Source of the DNA: Latrodectus hesperus
Lineage: Eukaryota > Arthropoda > Arachnida > Araneae > Theridiidae
Length of the DNA: 64,000 nt
Assembly: GCA_037975125.1 (NCBI GenBank)
Contig: CM075851.1
Location: 123,967,063-124,031,062 of the forward strand
Direction of reading: 5' to 3'
The notes under the pieces were generated by a model. It made no database searches, had not been told where the DNA came from, and saw nothing but the letters and a program-made list of their open reading frames with translations. Positions 10,305 to 28,960 of the stretch are shown here, one piece after another. A program made the translations under genes and the position numbers. How positions within the stretch are numbered: the stretch's first letter is position 1; each line of letters starts with the position of its first letter.

Positions 10305-11240
10305 ATGTGTCATCACCAATGCTTAGCTGATGGATTGAGATGGCGAATTGTGGGAATGCTCAAAGCAAGTCAGTATTAATTCAAGATAATTTAATACCCA
10401 GTGTCATGTGTAACTCATAAACTGTTCCAGGATATATTGAGATAAAGGCTAGGCAAGGTCTTCCAACAGATAGGACGATCAGAGATGATAGTCCTTTGTA
10501 GATACTAATGACACAGGGATGCTACTGCTTCTCAGTTCTCTCCTGACTTCTATATTGCCAGAGAAAACCGAGTTTCAAGGATGACTGTTTCTAGAGAACC
10601 TCACCAGAAAAAAGTTGTTTGCACGAAAATCTGCGATTTGACTCTCGCTTTCTTCCACAAATCAGAGTGTCCATTTAACATGGGACAATGGAGATAGAGA
10701 TATCAGTATGGATCAATAGACAGTTTATTTCTTCAATGATGAGTCTTTGTTTTGCCTAATCAGATTCCTGCTGTATGTTCACAAGCAGATAACTACTACC
10801 TAACTTCCAATGTCAAGAAAACTGACCTTTATGGTGGCGGAGGTTTCATGGCATAATCAGGCATCATAGTAAATAGCCCCTCTATTTCTTTGACAGAAGC
10901 AGTGTAACTGTTGTGAGGTATACGAATGTGACCTTGAAGACATTTGTTCACTTTTTCACAGTTGTCGCTGAATTCATCTTAGTTTATGATAACACATAGA
11001 CGCCTCTTCTGGTCGACGAATTTCTAGAAAGTGAGAATATTTGCTAGAAGTATTTTTTCCAATTAGATTAGTATATGGATTTCATTCCTATTGAACATGA
11101 CTGGTACGCTCTAGAGAGGACAATTGCAACTTCCTTCAGAGAACCACCCAAGGAATGAAGACAGCGTTGTTCAATGAATGGATGGATCCAATAGCCAAAA
11201 TCATAAGCTGCCTTATTTGAAGTATATTTCTCAGAGGGGA
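10305..11240 (+). pseudogene. Highly decayed Tc1/mariner-type transposase remnant
   Basis: Piecewise translation in changing frames recalls Tc1-like transposases of the DDE superfamily. The start encodes MCHHQCLADGLRWRIVGMLK, like the N-terminal helix-turn-helix region. Around 10830-10905 YGGGGFMA and SGIIVNSPSISLTEAV resemble the strand after the first aspartate. About 11010-11030 reads LVDEFLES, and about 11077-11155 reads FIPIEHDWYALERTIATSF, which matches the block around the catalytic glutamate (PIEH). Many stops and frameshifts separate these pieces, so this is an old dead copy. It lies just left of the much younger Tc1 element at 11409 but is a different subfamily. The inverted repeats were not identified. 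Confidence 0.7.
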
Positions 11241-11408
11241 CTATTATTACTAATAATAAATTTTCTTGTACTATTCTTCCACCGCTATTGCATGCCTTCT
11301 AAGTATTACCTACGATTTGTCGTGTGTCTTATAACTGTTATTTGCATAATATTATATCACATATGTATGTATATAGTATAGTTATTTGCATTATAATGTA
11401 TTAAGGTA
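11241..11408. other. Short AT-rich spacer with the left TA target site
   Basis: This is non-coding. The TA at 11407-11408 is the left half of the target duplication of the following Tc1 element. Confidence 0.6.
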
Positions 11409-11441
11409 CACTACTGGCCATTAAAATTGCTACACCAGGAA
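11409..11441 (+). repeat. Left terminal inverted repeat of Tc1 element A
   Basis: It pairs with the right repeat. Both begin CACTACTGGC at the outer edge and include the stretch GCTACACCA at the inner side. Transposase would bind here. Confidence 0.93.
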
Positions 11442-11640
11442 AGCGGCACACCACACACGCGAAATTTGCATGACAGGTAGAATTTGCTGTGATATGCAAA
11501 TGATTAGATTTTCAGCGCATTCATACAAAGCAGGTGACAGTAGCGACATCTAAAATGTCTATAAAACCAGACATCTGAAAGCAGTTTTCTCATACTCAAT
11601 TTCCGTTTCAACGTTGTTTTCGGCAAAGAAAGTTGTTGTA

Positions 11641-12681
11641 ATGCCTAGTGTAAGAAGAAGAAATGCCTATCAGCACGTGTTTGACTTTGATCGAGGAAGG
11701 ATTATAGCCTACCGGGATTGCGGTTTATCGTACCGCAATATTGCTGTTCGCGTTGGTCGAGACCCCATGACTGTTAGCAGAATTTGGAATCGATGGGTTC
11801 AGGACAATCATACGGAACTGTCATGCAGGATCTCAGTGACCCCCATCACTAACAGCAGAGAAGACAGACATCTTATCCGCATGGTCACAAAGGATCGTAC
11901 AGCCACATCACGAACCCTGAGTCGAGAAATGGAGTCATTTGCAAGGCAACAAGTTTCTGCTCAAACAGTTCGACGACGTTTGCAGCAGCGTGGATTGTCT
12001 GCACGGCGACCATGGCTTCGGCTACCATTGACGCTGCGTCACAGACAGGAGCGCCTTCAATTTTGTGATCAGCGAAGAACCTGGACGCGGGAATGGCATC
12101 ATGTCATCTTTACAGATGAATCTCGGTTCTGTATACAGGACCATGATGGCCGCATCCGTGTTTGCAGGCATCGTGGAGAACGCGCATTGCCAGCTTGCAT
12201 TGGACATCGCCATACTGGCCCATCTGCTGGAGTGATGGTATGGGGTGCCATCGGATACACGTCTCGATCACATCTTCTTCGCATTACCGATTCTTTGAAC
12301 AGCAACCGTTACATTTCCGATGTGTTAAGGCTCGTTGCTCTGCCCTATCTTCGAGGCCTCCCTAATGCTTTGTTTCAACAGGATAATGCACGACCGCATG
12401 TTGCCCGTACTGTTCTGAACTTCCTTGATACAGAACAGGTTCGACTGTTACCCTGGCTAGCACGTTCTCCTGATCTGTCACCAATTGAGAACGTGTAGTC
12501 AATGGTTGCCGAGCGATTGGCACGCCATCACTCACCATCCACTACTGTCGAGGAACTGTGGCATAGTGTTGAACCTGCATGGACTGAGATCCCCGTACAT
12601 GCCATACAATTTCTGTTTGACTCCATGCCTAAGCGGATAAATGCTGTTATTGCAGCCAGAGGTGGCTGCTCTGGGTACTGA
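11641..12681 (+). pseudogene. Tc1-like (DD34E) transposase with one premature stop
   Basis: The enzyme cuts and pastes the element by binding its inverted repeats and cleaving with a DDE active site. From the ATG at 11641 (MPSVRRRNAY) the frame has about 346 codons, a normal Tc1 length. An upstream in-frame extension to 11614 is possible but unlikely. Residues 1-110 hold two helix-turn-helix modules (GLSYRNIAVRVGRDPMTVSRIW, cut here to its landmarks, then QTVRRRLQQRGLSARRP). The catalytic residues are D159 (FTDESRF), D248 (QQDNARPH) and E283 (SPIENV), with 34 residues between the last two. Codon 286 is TAG (12496-12498) where Trp is conserved. The frame then continues open to the natural TGA at 12679-12681 (ARGGCSGY). 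Read-through apart, the product would lack the C-terminal tail. Confidence 0.93.
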
Positions 12682-12783
12682 TTTCTCAAGATCTATGTAT
12701 CCTATTTTCCTGTAAATCTAATCACTTGTTCTTTCCACTATAATGTTTGTGTCCAATAAATATCGTTCTGTTATTTGCATTCC

Positions 12784-12816
12784 TTCTTGGTGTAGCAATT
12801 TTAATGGCCAGTAGTG
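12784..12816 (-). repeat. Right terminal inverted repeat of Tc1 element A
   Basis: This is the reverse complement of the left repeat, with one internal mismatch, followed by the TA target copy. Confidence 0.93.
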
Positions 12817-12818
12817 TA

Positions 12819-15090
12819 TGTGCATAGTAAATTTTATTAAAATTAGTCCACCAGTTCTGGAGAGAATCGACCAAATCTGGAAATTCTCTTAAATTTGAAC
12901 TCCTATTTATGGGAAACTGATGCCTTTTTTCAAGGAGAAATATAAGTGCAAGATTTTTATCTTTTTTTTTTTACTTACTACTTTAAATTAAAACTTGATT
13001 TTAACTATTTTAAAAGAAAACTTTGCTTTTATAAATTGACAAATAACAAGAGAGTATAAATATCGTTCTTGTGTGAAAAAATTCTGAAGTTTTATTTTGA
13101 AATACTTGTCAGATTTTAAATGCAAAAGTATTCTTAATGCTAATTTATTCTTTTAATTTTATTAGAAAATAAATTTTATAAGTACTTTTAAAGCAAATCT
13201 ACTGTTAATATTATACTTTTTTATATTTGAATTATTTTGAACTTTTATAGTTAATAACAATTGTATAATTGCTTTAAACAAATATAATATTGCTGTGAAT
13301 GATTAAACCATATTTTTAGGCAAACATGCCAAGAAGTCCTTCGTAAAGAAAGTAACGGAAATGAATTTTCCTATTAATTTGAAAATTCACTAAGAAAAAA
13401 TATTTAAACTTCCTGGAGTGGAAAGATAAATATCTTTAAATTGGAATTTAAGATTTCCATAAATTTTATATATATTAAACTATAATCTGAAATAAGATTT
13501 AATTCCAAATGAATCCTTTGATTCCCAAAATGTATCTTAGTTCTATTTTATCAGTGAAACTACATAAAATAAACGAAGAATTTATGTTACCTAAAATAAA
13601 TACTAAATTATCTTAGTAATCAAATACTTTCAAAAGTTTTATCCTTAATCTTTTCATATGAGCAAATAACGAAACTATATATTTACTTTTTGCTGGCATC
13701 ATACAGCAAAGTTCAAAGTTCTCCAAACCAAACACTAAAACTCAAGTTTTGGTAATCTGGAAACATCAATGAACTTATATATATTTAAACACTAAATAAA
13801 ATTTTTTCTTATATAAATCATATAAAATTGGAATTATTTCTTTCATGACAATCTGTCAAATTTAAAATAATATAAAAATCAATTCATGTTTGAAAGAAAC
13901 TAATGTCAATCTTAAAAATAAATAAATATTCCTTAAATAGATACAAAATTTGTAGGATTTCCTCATATCTGAATGTTAATTTCCAGTTTGTGCAAATTTC
14001 ATTTTTTTGTAATTTTATTCCTATCTAAAAAAGAATATCTCAAAATAGACTTATGCAATATATCTTTTCTTTCATAACTAAATTACGAATGGAGTATTTT
14101 TTATTTACTAATTTCACATTACCGTTCAGTATACTGTTTTGCTTGCATATTTTTCGTACGATCACTACTTGAATAATTATTAAAATATATATCTTTTAAC
14201 AGCTTAATATTTGATTTTGTAATAATTAGAAATGAAACCTCTAAACTAAGTGCAACTTAAACTATTGTACGCAGAGGTAGCTAAATTTCCAACCCTTGCT
14301 TATGTTAAATAAATAATACATGATATATAAAATAATAAAAAATACCATACAATTATCTTGAAAATATTATAGAAACTATTATTAATGGATGTAATTCAAG
14401 CATTAGTATTTAATGTTTTAATATTATATACAGACGATAATACTTTCAGAATTTATAAAACTGTTGAGCAATGCTTACATTTTTTATGAAACTCAATCAT
14501 AGCATTTTAAAGCAAGAAACAATATTAAAGAGTAAGAAGCATTTGTAAGTAAAAAACAAAGTTTCTCAGTCAAAAATGGAAATAATTAAATTTTTACAGT
14601 TATAAAAACGCAACTGTTATTTTAGAAAATTTAAGAATTTAGATTAAGAAAAATCTGATGTTTTTTTAAAAAATAAGAGTAAGTCAGTAATAAAACAGAC
14701 GTGCAAGATATTGAAACAAAGTTCAGAAAACACTATGGGATCAAAATATTGATCAATTCAGCAATTTTCTTGTAAGAACATAAATTTAAAAATGAAATTC
14801 ATACTTATTTCAAGTGTAACATTATAAAGCCAAGGAAGAGAGTAGAAACCGATGAATAATATACATAAGAGAAAGATAAAATTTTCACAAGGATTGTAAA
14901 CAAATAAATAATATATAATCAAGAATAAATTACTTCTGATGATGTGGTTCGAACAGAGTAAAATGAGTGGAATATTTTCAAGAATATTGAGAACTTCTAA
15001 ATTTGCAGTTTCAAAGATTCTCCCTTAGATCTTTTTTTGAAATCAAAAAAACTTGGTAGATTAAACTTTTCAAGGTATAAGTTACCAGAT
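12819..15090. other. AT-rich desert
   Basis: About 2.3 kb with poly-A/T runs, frequent stops in all frames and no recognisable gene, repeat or RNA. Confidence 0.6.
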
Positions 15091-16001
15091 GGGTACGAGA
15101 TTGGCACGATATCAAATTTTGGCACCAAGCGCTCTACAGCTCTGTCGCCAACCTAAATTACGTCACTACGCGCGATAAATGTCAACCAATAACGATCGCG
15201 TTCGAACTTCAGCTTTGAAATCACGCGTTTTTTCGAATTCCAAATATTAAAAGTTGAATATTTCATTACAATTAAATACTGTAGAAGTTTTAAAATTCGA
15301 ATAAATAGAAAGGAAATTTTTATCACTTGATTTTAAATATACCGAGCAATGGCGCCCACCTTAAAAAAACATCAGTGTAGCGCTACCTACTGCAGTGCCA
15401 ACCGGGCAGTAAAACTAAATTTCGAACATTAAAAAATTTCGCTTTTTGTTTAAACTCGATTTTAAATATACCGAGCAAGGGCGCCCACCTTAAAAAAAAC
15501 ATCAGTGTAGCGCTACCTACTGCAGTGGCCAACCGGGCAGTAAAACTAAATTTCGAACGTTAACAAATTTCACATTTTGCTTAAACTGGAATTTTAATAT
15601 ACCGAGCAATGGCACCCACATAAAAAAATATCAGTACGCGGCACATTCTAACACTAACATGCAATACACACAACTTAAAAATTCATATACTTACTTTCTT
15701 AATACCATCACGCTCTAAATAAAAAAAAACGTAAGTTCAAAACATTCTCATCCATAGTTAATTATCGTTAGCAACACACAAACTCCAAAATTCGAATATT
15801 GAAACTCAATTATTAAATATTATTCTAAAATAGTTTCAAGGGTTACATACAAAACGCGCATGTCACGCGATCACGTTACCCAATAAACAAAAAGTAGGTC
15901 ATACATACGTAATCCGAACCGTTAAACCAGTTTGACGAACTTATCGCACCACTTTATCGCCTGCTTGGCGCATTTTACCCTTCGTACCGATCTCTTCACT
16001 T
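15091..16001. repeat. Compositionally distinct island, possible non-autonomous transposon
   Basis: The interval is clearly richer in GC and CpG than its surroundings and contains the 129-bp tandem repeats. The left end (GGGTACGAG at about 15091) and the right end read in reverse (GGTACGAAGGG, about 15990) are loosely similar, as are inner blocks. This hints at decayed inverted ends, but the match is weak. No coding sequence was found. Confidence 0.35.
15331..15640 (+). repeat. ~129-bp tandem repeat, two good copies and a decayed third
   Basis: Copy 1 (15331-15459) and copy 2 (15460-15588) are roughly 93% alike by eye, sharing ACCGAGCAA, GCGCCCACCTTAAAA, GTAGCGCTACCTACTGCAG and CCAACCGGGCAGTAAAAC. 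A third begins near 15589 but diverges after ACCGAGCAATGGC. Copies 1 and 2 carry a CTCF-like motif on the minus strand. Confidence 0.85.
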
Positions 16002-23342
<7,341 letters not shown>

Positions 23343-23667
23343 TCAATTAAATTCTAATTTTATGTTACACCATCTACCCCTTTCGGGCGCACTACCCTTT
23401 AAATTTGAAATATTAACAAAAAATTTTAAAGGTAGTCTATTTAGGCCTATGTGAGTATACAGTGAAAATTTTGTAAAGATTGCATGAACCATTTCGATTT
23501 TGTGGGTGTTCCATCCCATGGAACACTGCGCCGCCAAGGTCGTAAGAAGCAAGCATCGCAGTGAAGCCCATATTCACGTAAATGATTTTGCGTATGAATG
23601 AAAAAACTATGCATTACCCCTGCGTAGCAGATTTAGCGTGGTCCAGGGTGCATTACAAGAAGGTCTG

Positions 23668-23940
23668 CTACTCTACACCATAAAAAATAAATAAAATAAA
23701 GATTTCTGTACAATTTTTTTTAGTTATCCAAGTCAGGTTTTGGGGCTGCATAGAGGAGCCTGGTTGAGATAAATCATCGTTATCATTTTCACTGGCATCC
23801 GACACAACATTATCAGATTGATCAAGTAGTTTAGGAACATATTTCTCCGTATCACTATCCATATGTTCTGATTCACTAACAGAGGGCAATTCTTGAAGCA
23901 TTTTTATTGCTTCAGAAGGACTAAGACCTCTACGTGCCAT
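23668..23940 (-). pseudogene. Probable piggyBac-type transposase N-terminal fragment
   Basis: The frame starts MARRGLSPSEAIKMLQEL and continues with a serine- and acid-rich stretch (HMDSDTEKY, SDNVVSDASENDNDDL). This resembles the variable acidic N-terminus of piggyBac-like transposases. Homology appears to stop near residue 67 (SSMQPQ), after which the frame runs into unrelated AT-rich sequence and a stop. The DDD catalytic core is absent from the window, so the copy is non-autonomous or truncated. A sequence with CCCTTTCGGGCGC at about 23378 could be a decayed terminal repeat, but no TTAA target site is visible beside it. The call rests on overall character rather than catalytic motifs and is moderate. 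Confidence 0.45.
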
Positions 23941-24330
23941 TTGAGCTTCAGTGGCTCAGTAGCTTCACTACACTTCCCGTAAGCTCAGCAAAGTGAGGCA
24001 TCATTTGCCGCGGGCAGTAGTTGGGAGGGTGACCACGGTGAACTCTCCTTCACTAGGTTGCTGGAATTCCGTGGGTTGGGGACGTGTCCACGTTAATCTG
24101 TGTCGTCCAAAGTCCTTCCGATGGTGTGGCGTGGATGTGGAGAGAAGGGTGCCAGCTCAGGTGTGGCCTCGTCAACTGACCGTGGTTCAAAATGACGAGG
24201 CACCTTAATAGAGCAAAGTCGTACTTTCACCTTCGTGGTGCTCTGGTTACGAAAGACGCTCCTTACTGACTTAAATTCGCATAGCCAAGGGCACAGCGAG
24301 CTTGGCTTGTCCAAATGTCATATGCAAAAA
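23941..24330. repeat. GC-rich repeat-like island of unknown class
   Basis: About 390 bp markedly richer in GC than its surroundings, with the Pol III A-box-like sequence TGGCTCAGTAGC at about 23951. I find no matching B box, so a SINE call is not supported. It may be the 5' region of the piggyBac-like element or a separate repeat. Confidence 0.4.
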
Positions 24331-27300
24331 CAAAAACAACGTGCCATTTATTTGCAATTAACAAATTATAAAAATTATCTAGAAATTAAAATTATATTTG
24401 CAAAAAGTAAACTAAAAATATGTAAATTAAAATAAATATATATGCAATATATTATAAAATGAATAGCAGCGAAAAGAAAAATCAGGAACATAAAAATAAT
24501 GTTTCTTTAAATAGAGAGGATTCTAACTAGATGATATAATCCTATACTACGATGAAGCTTCCCAATTCAAGAAGAGGCCAATAAGGGTGTAGAAATATTA
24601 TTCATCTTTCCTTGTACATTCCTCAACATTAATTTGTTACACCCCAAAAGAGAGAAAAAACAGTAAAAAATAAACACAGTTGTTCCCATCAGCATCGAGT
24701 TCAAGGCTAATCGCGTAAAGTAGAAGTGCCTTTACGGCGCAGTGTTTCCAGGTGATGGAACACCTTGTTTTATCAGATAATTCTGCGAATACTTTATGCG
24801 TAAAAAAATTAAAGTAATATAGAATCAATAGTTCCAGGTACAGGCAACAAAATAACAGAAATTTCTTGTCAAATAATTATTTTTGTATAAGAAAAAAAAT
24901 CGGTAATATTCCTTCAAAATAAAGGGATTTAAATAGCCTGCTATAATTGAAAATTATTAGTTTTATAATGTAGTGCTGACATCTATTATCATAAGAGAGA
25001 GTTCAAAGAACATTTTAAGCCAAATTTCATCTTTTTATCATAAAATGCAACGATTTGGTGACAATTTCAAGTTTGGTTTTCCATCACCTGGAACACTGAA
25101 TTGCAAATGGCTACCTGTGATTTGCAATAGAATAAATTTAAGAAAATCCCTCACCAAAGGAAATAACATTTTAAGTGTATTTTGGTTTTCAAACCTTCAC
25201 ACACCTTAATAGCAATTTTTTTTTTTTTGTAACTTCTGAAATAATTTGATTTCGTTAACTTAAAAAACTTTTCCATAAAAAGTAAATAAAAACTGTGAAA
25301 AATTTTTATTTGCGCAAAACAAATTTTGAAGTAAATTTAGCACACATTTCATAAAAATCTCTATTTTCTTCAGATGATGAAATAAAAAAGTGTAAGCACT
25401 AAAATTAGTAGAAAAAGCATTGCCTTAAATTTATTTATTTTCGAGAAGAAATATTTCTGTTTCATGAAGCATTTTTATATTAAAAATTTTCTTTCATTTT
25501 AAAATAACTCGTTTATAATTTTATAACCTTTAATTTGTTTCAAATATTTGATTCGATTCTGTAGATTATAAGCATTGACATAACTGTTTTCTTTTTATCC
25601 ATTAAATATAAAAGAGCTTTTTGAAAATTGCAAAATTTTGAAGAATTAAAACAAAAATTTATAAACCTAAAATATTTATTTTGTTGGTTGACATGCGATA
25701 TATGTTAATTTAATTTAATGATTTACATTAGTTTAAAAACAAACGAAATTCACCTTTTATCTTCAAAATATTAATCTTATTTCTGAAATAGAATAAAACA
25801 TCTCATTAATTTCATTTAACAAATGGCTTATGTGAAACTATGTTAGATTTTCTTTATAAACATTATTGTGGTAGATAGTTCTTTATAATAGAAAATAATT
25901 TTTTAGCAGATAGTTCCTTAATATGTTTGCTGATTAATATTTAAATTTGCATATAAATTGTTTTAAAATAACCATTAAAATAAAAATTATTTTGTAATTA
26001 TTGTAATACATTTTTAGTATGTTATTTTACTCGTAAGCTTGAGCAAAATAAAAAATTATACAAAAGAAAATCCTGTAATATGCTCATTTACAACTGCGAA
26101 AACTGTATTTAGTAAATAATGAAAGTGATAATTGAAATTAGTAAATCACAAAATTAATCCACATTTAGAAATCCCGAGTAAAGAAATTAGTAATATTCAC
26201 TGAAGGATATTGATTAAAAATAGATAAATTAAATAGTTTTTAGAATGGGGATATATGGATCATTAATTATATATGTAGCTTATAATTTAAATCATGCTGA
26301 CCTGAATATTATCAATGTAAAATTAAATGCAGTGTACGTTTGAAGAAGCTATAAATGTTAGGTTTTGGCATTTGATTTGTATTGTCTCAGTCCCAAAAAT
26401 AAAATTTTGCTTCGTTTACAAGTAAGTTCTTAATTCCTATTGAAATTCACATGCTAAAAATTTGGAAGAAATATCACATGAAATGTAATTTGAAACTTAA
26501 GCAGAATTAATTTAAATGTCAAAGCTACTTTACACTTTGAAAGCTTTCCAGCGAAATTTTTGCTAGATATTGAAAAGATACTAAAAATAATTTTTTTACT
26601 GTTTTACTTCCTTAGTAAAACTAACGTAAAGGCAGCATTCAAAATGATTATATTGAAGTCACAAATTTATTTCTTGTATTAATTATAATGCATATAAAAA
26701 AGATTATTCAAGCTATACATTTAGTCTGTGATCTAAAAGTGTAATATAAGATGCGCATCGCGTATTTTAACTGGAAAATTATTCTGAAATTTGAAATTTA
26801 AATTCTTCAGACTATTAAAATAAGAGCTTTATAATTTGATTATGATAAAAATTTGCATTATATGCGTCAAATTAAAAACTTATTCCTCGTGATTTGTTAT
26901 TTGCTTTGCATAATTTTTATAAGAGAAAATCATTTAAATTCATTTCCTGTTATTCAACGTCTGAGTTGGCTGATGATATTTTGCAGACAAAAATAATTTC
27001 ACAACTTCTCAGTGAAAAGCTCGGCACGTTTTAATGCATATAAATCTATTCATATTTTGAATAATCCCCATGGCAAATATCTATGAAAGATTAACAAAAT
27101 TTTCCATGCTTCGATTATTATTAATTTAAGGTAAAATTTTAAGTTTAAGATTATTAGAAGTTTTCCAGTAAAGTTTTCTTATATGATAACAGAAATTTTT
27201 CAATAAATTAATTATATTATTTCATTTTAATCACAAATTTGAAACCAGAATTCTGTGCGTGCTTGATGTTAAAACTAAAATGTTTAAAATATACATAAAT

Positions 27301-28130
27301 CATTGAAAATTATTTTTGAAATATATTTTCTCAGAATGTAGCTGAATTCTTATCTCTTTGACAACATTTCAAAGATTTTATTTCATTTTATAGCGTAGTT
27401 GCCTTAAGGAATTAGAGTAAGGTTTCAGCCACGTAAGTTTGACTGTTTTGATCTTTGTAAGCGAAACATTAATATAAGGATAAAAATCCGCTAAATTTAA
27501 CTGTTTTATTTTCGTATGTTACAAATGCTTCATAAGATGGTAATCATTATATACTGGTAACCTTATAAGTTATGATAAAGGAAAATATTAATTAGTATAT
27601 TAGTTAATATTAATTAAAAATTTATTAATTATTACTAATAAGTAAAAATTTCAAAATAAAATACTTTGATTTCAAAGTTTTGGAATTTATTAGGAACAAA
27701 AAGTAAATTTAATGAATACTTTTTAAATGCTGACGATATAAAAGACATTTAACGGAAGACTATTGGTGTTAACTCTAACAAATTTGTATCGTTGTTTTTA
27801 GCCTGCTATTAATACACTGATCACCATGGATTTGGTTTTTAATATAGATTTATGAAAAAATGTAGAGTGGCTTTTGCTCAGAGTAAATATCCCCATCATC
27901 AGAGTGATTTATGATTACGATTCCAACCATGTGATGATTATAGTAACACATAAACAAACTCACTTGATTTTCCATTGAGTGTAAAGTTCATTGTCTTTCA
28001 AACAATTTCAAATGAAAATACCATCTTCATAAAATGACAATTGGAATCAAGAGTATTGAAAATGATTAGATATGAATTCTTCCTGTTCCAAGTATTAAAA
28101 AAAGCGTCTCTCACATTTGTAAACAATATC
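24331..28130. other. AT-rich desert apart from palindrome copies
   Basis: No gene is supported. Two of the quasi-palindrome copies lie within 24.7-25.1 kb; the rest is low-complexity sequence. Confidence 0.55.
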
Positions 28131-28139
28131 ACTATAAAT

Positions 28140-28960
28140 CACCATCAACACATTTACATAGAGGAACGCCTCCACTGGTCTTCCAGTGGGTGGCAGAAGG
28201 GATATAAAGTACCTTCCGCGGACCAACAGGCCGAAGTCCATTTTCCCGAGGCAATGGCAAACCCCTTTCTGACAAGTGCAATAGTTTCTAGTCTTAATGC
28301 TGCCACGTCCGGGGGAGTTGACGCGATGGTCCCTGCAGTCCGGGGTTGCATTGGGAAGTATGCTACGAGGACAATGAATATTCTATTACTCAACATCAAT
28401 GGCACACAGAAAAAATCTTTAATGTTAAAATCGAAGGAAATGAACAGGCAGACTTCCCCGCCAAGGAGTTTAGGAATATCAATCCCCCTCCCATGACTAC
28501 CACTTGCTTCGATGCATATACCGTCGCATGGCGTATCTCTGGGGGAGACTACGGAAAAAATGCTGCCTACCGGAGCTTAATCCTGGCCTTGGAATCACCT
28601 CTACCATCAGCAGAATACGGATTGGGCACATGGGAGGCATAAAAATGATACCTGGCGGAACTAGAAACAACAAGCACTGCACAGGAGTTCCTTTGGATCA
28701 GAGGTATCTCTTCAACTGCCACTCTGTTGTCTCGACCCTATTCAGCATCGATCTCAACTGCTGCCATGACACCCTTTGTACGGAGAAGCTGAAGATGTGG
28801 CCAGGACAGTGCTCCAGACCTTTGGTCCCACATGACTTGTCTTTTTCACCTTTTCTTTTTTTCTTTTTGCACTTGTCACACGACAACAACAACACATTTG
28901 TAACCAATATTACAACTTCTTTCTGGATTTTTGTAGAAGCATCGTATTTTTTATATTTAT
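28140..28960 (+). mobile_element. Internally deleted non-LTR retrotransposon derivative
   Basis: A GC-richer block of about 0.8 kb. It begins with apparent 5' untranslated sequence. An ATG at 28374 then encodes MNILLLNINGTQKK, which resembles the first strand of an endonuclease-type ORF2. About 45 nt later, in another frame, VKIEGNEQADFPAKEF (from 28421) matches the end of a retrotransposon RNase H domain. A third frame gives ISRIRIGHMGGIKMIPGG and a Cys/His tail (about 28610-28730), like the C-terminal end of ORF2. The middle (most of endonuclease, RT and RNase H) is absent, so this looks like a short non-autonomous derivative. The 3' end is not precise; T-rich sequence begins at about 28845. 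Confidence 0.6.

Larger units (their letters stand above)
11409..12816 (+). mobile_element. Near-intact Tc1-like DNA transposon with TA target duplication
   Basis: The 1408-bp element is bounded by ~33-bp terminal inverted repeats beginning CACTACTGGC, identical over their first 29 bases with one mismatch in the next four. TA dinucleotides flank it at 11407-11408 and 12817-12818, the expected target duplication. It contains one transposase gene, and an AATAAA signal lies at 12755-12760. The near-perfect ends and single coding lesion indicate recent insertion. Confidence 0.95.
23506..25098. repeat. Three copies of a ~25-bp quasi-palindrome
   Basis: The arms GTGTTCCAT and ATGGAACAC lie at 23506-23526 around CCC. 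A related inverted copy lies at 24741-24765 and a third, direct, at 25076-25098. The first two also share the neighbouring GCGCCG in opposite orientation. This would suit subterminal repeats of a DNA transposon spanning about 23.4-24.9 kb. Confidence 0.6.

Noticed and set aside
10137..10319. Short overlapping frames on both strands near 10.1-10.3 kb
   Set aside because: Only the last part, from 10305, resembles a transposase; the rest has no family features.
12022..12365. Minus-strand and alternate frames inside the Tc1 transposase
   Set aside because: They are shadows of the plus-strand transposase.
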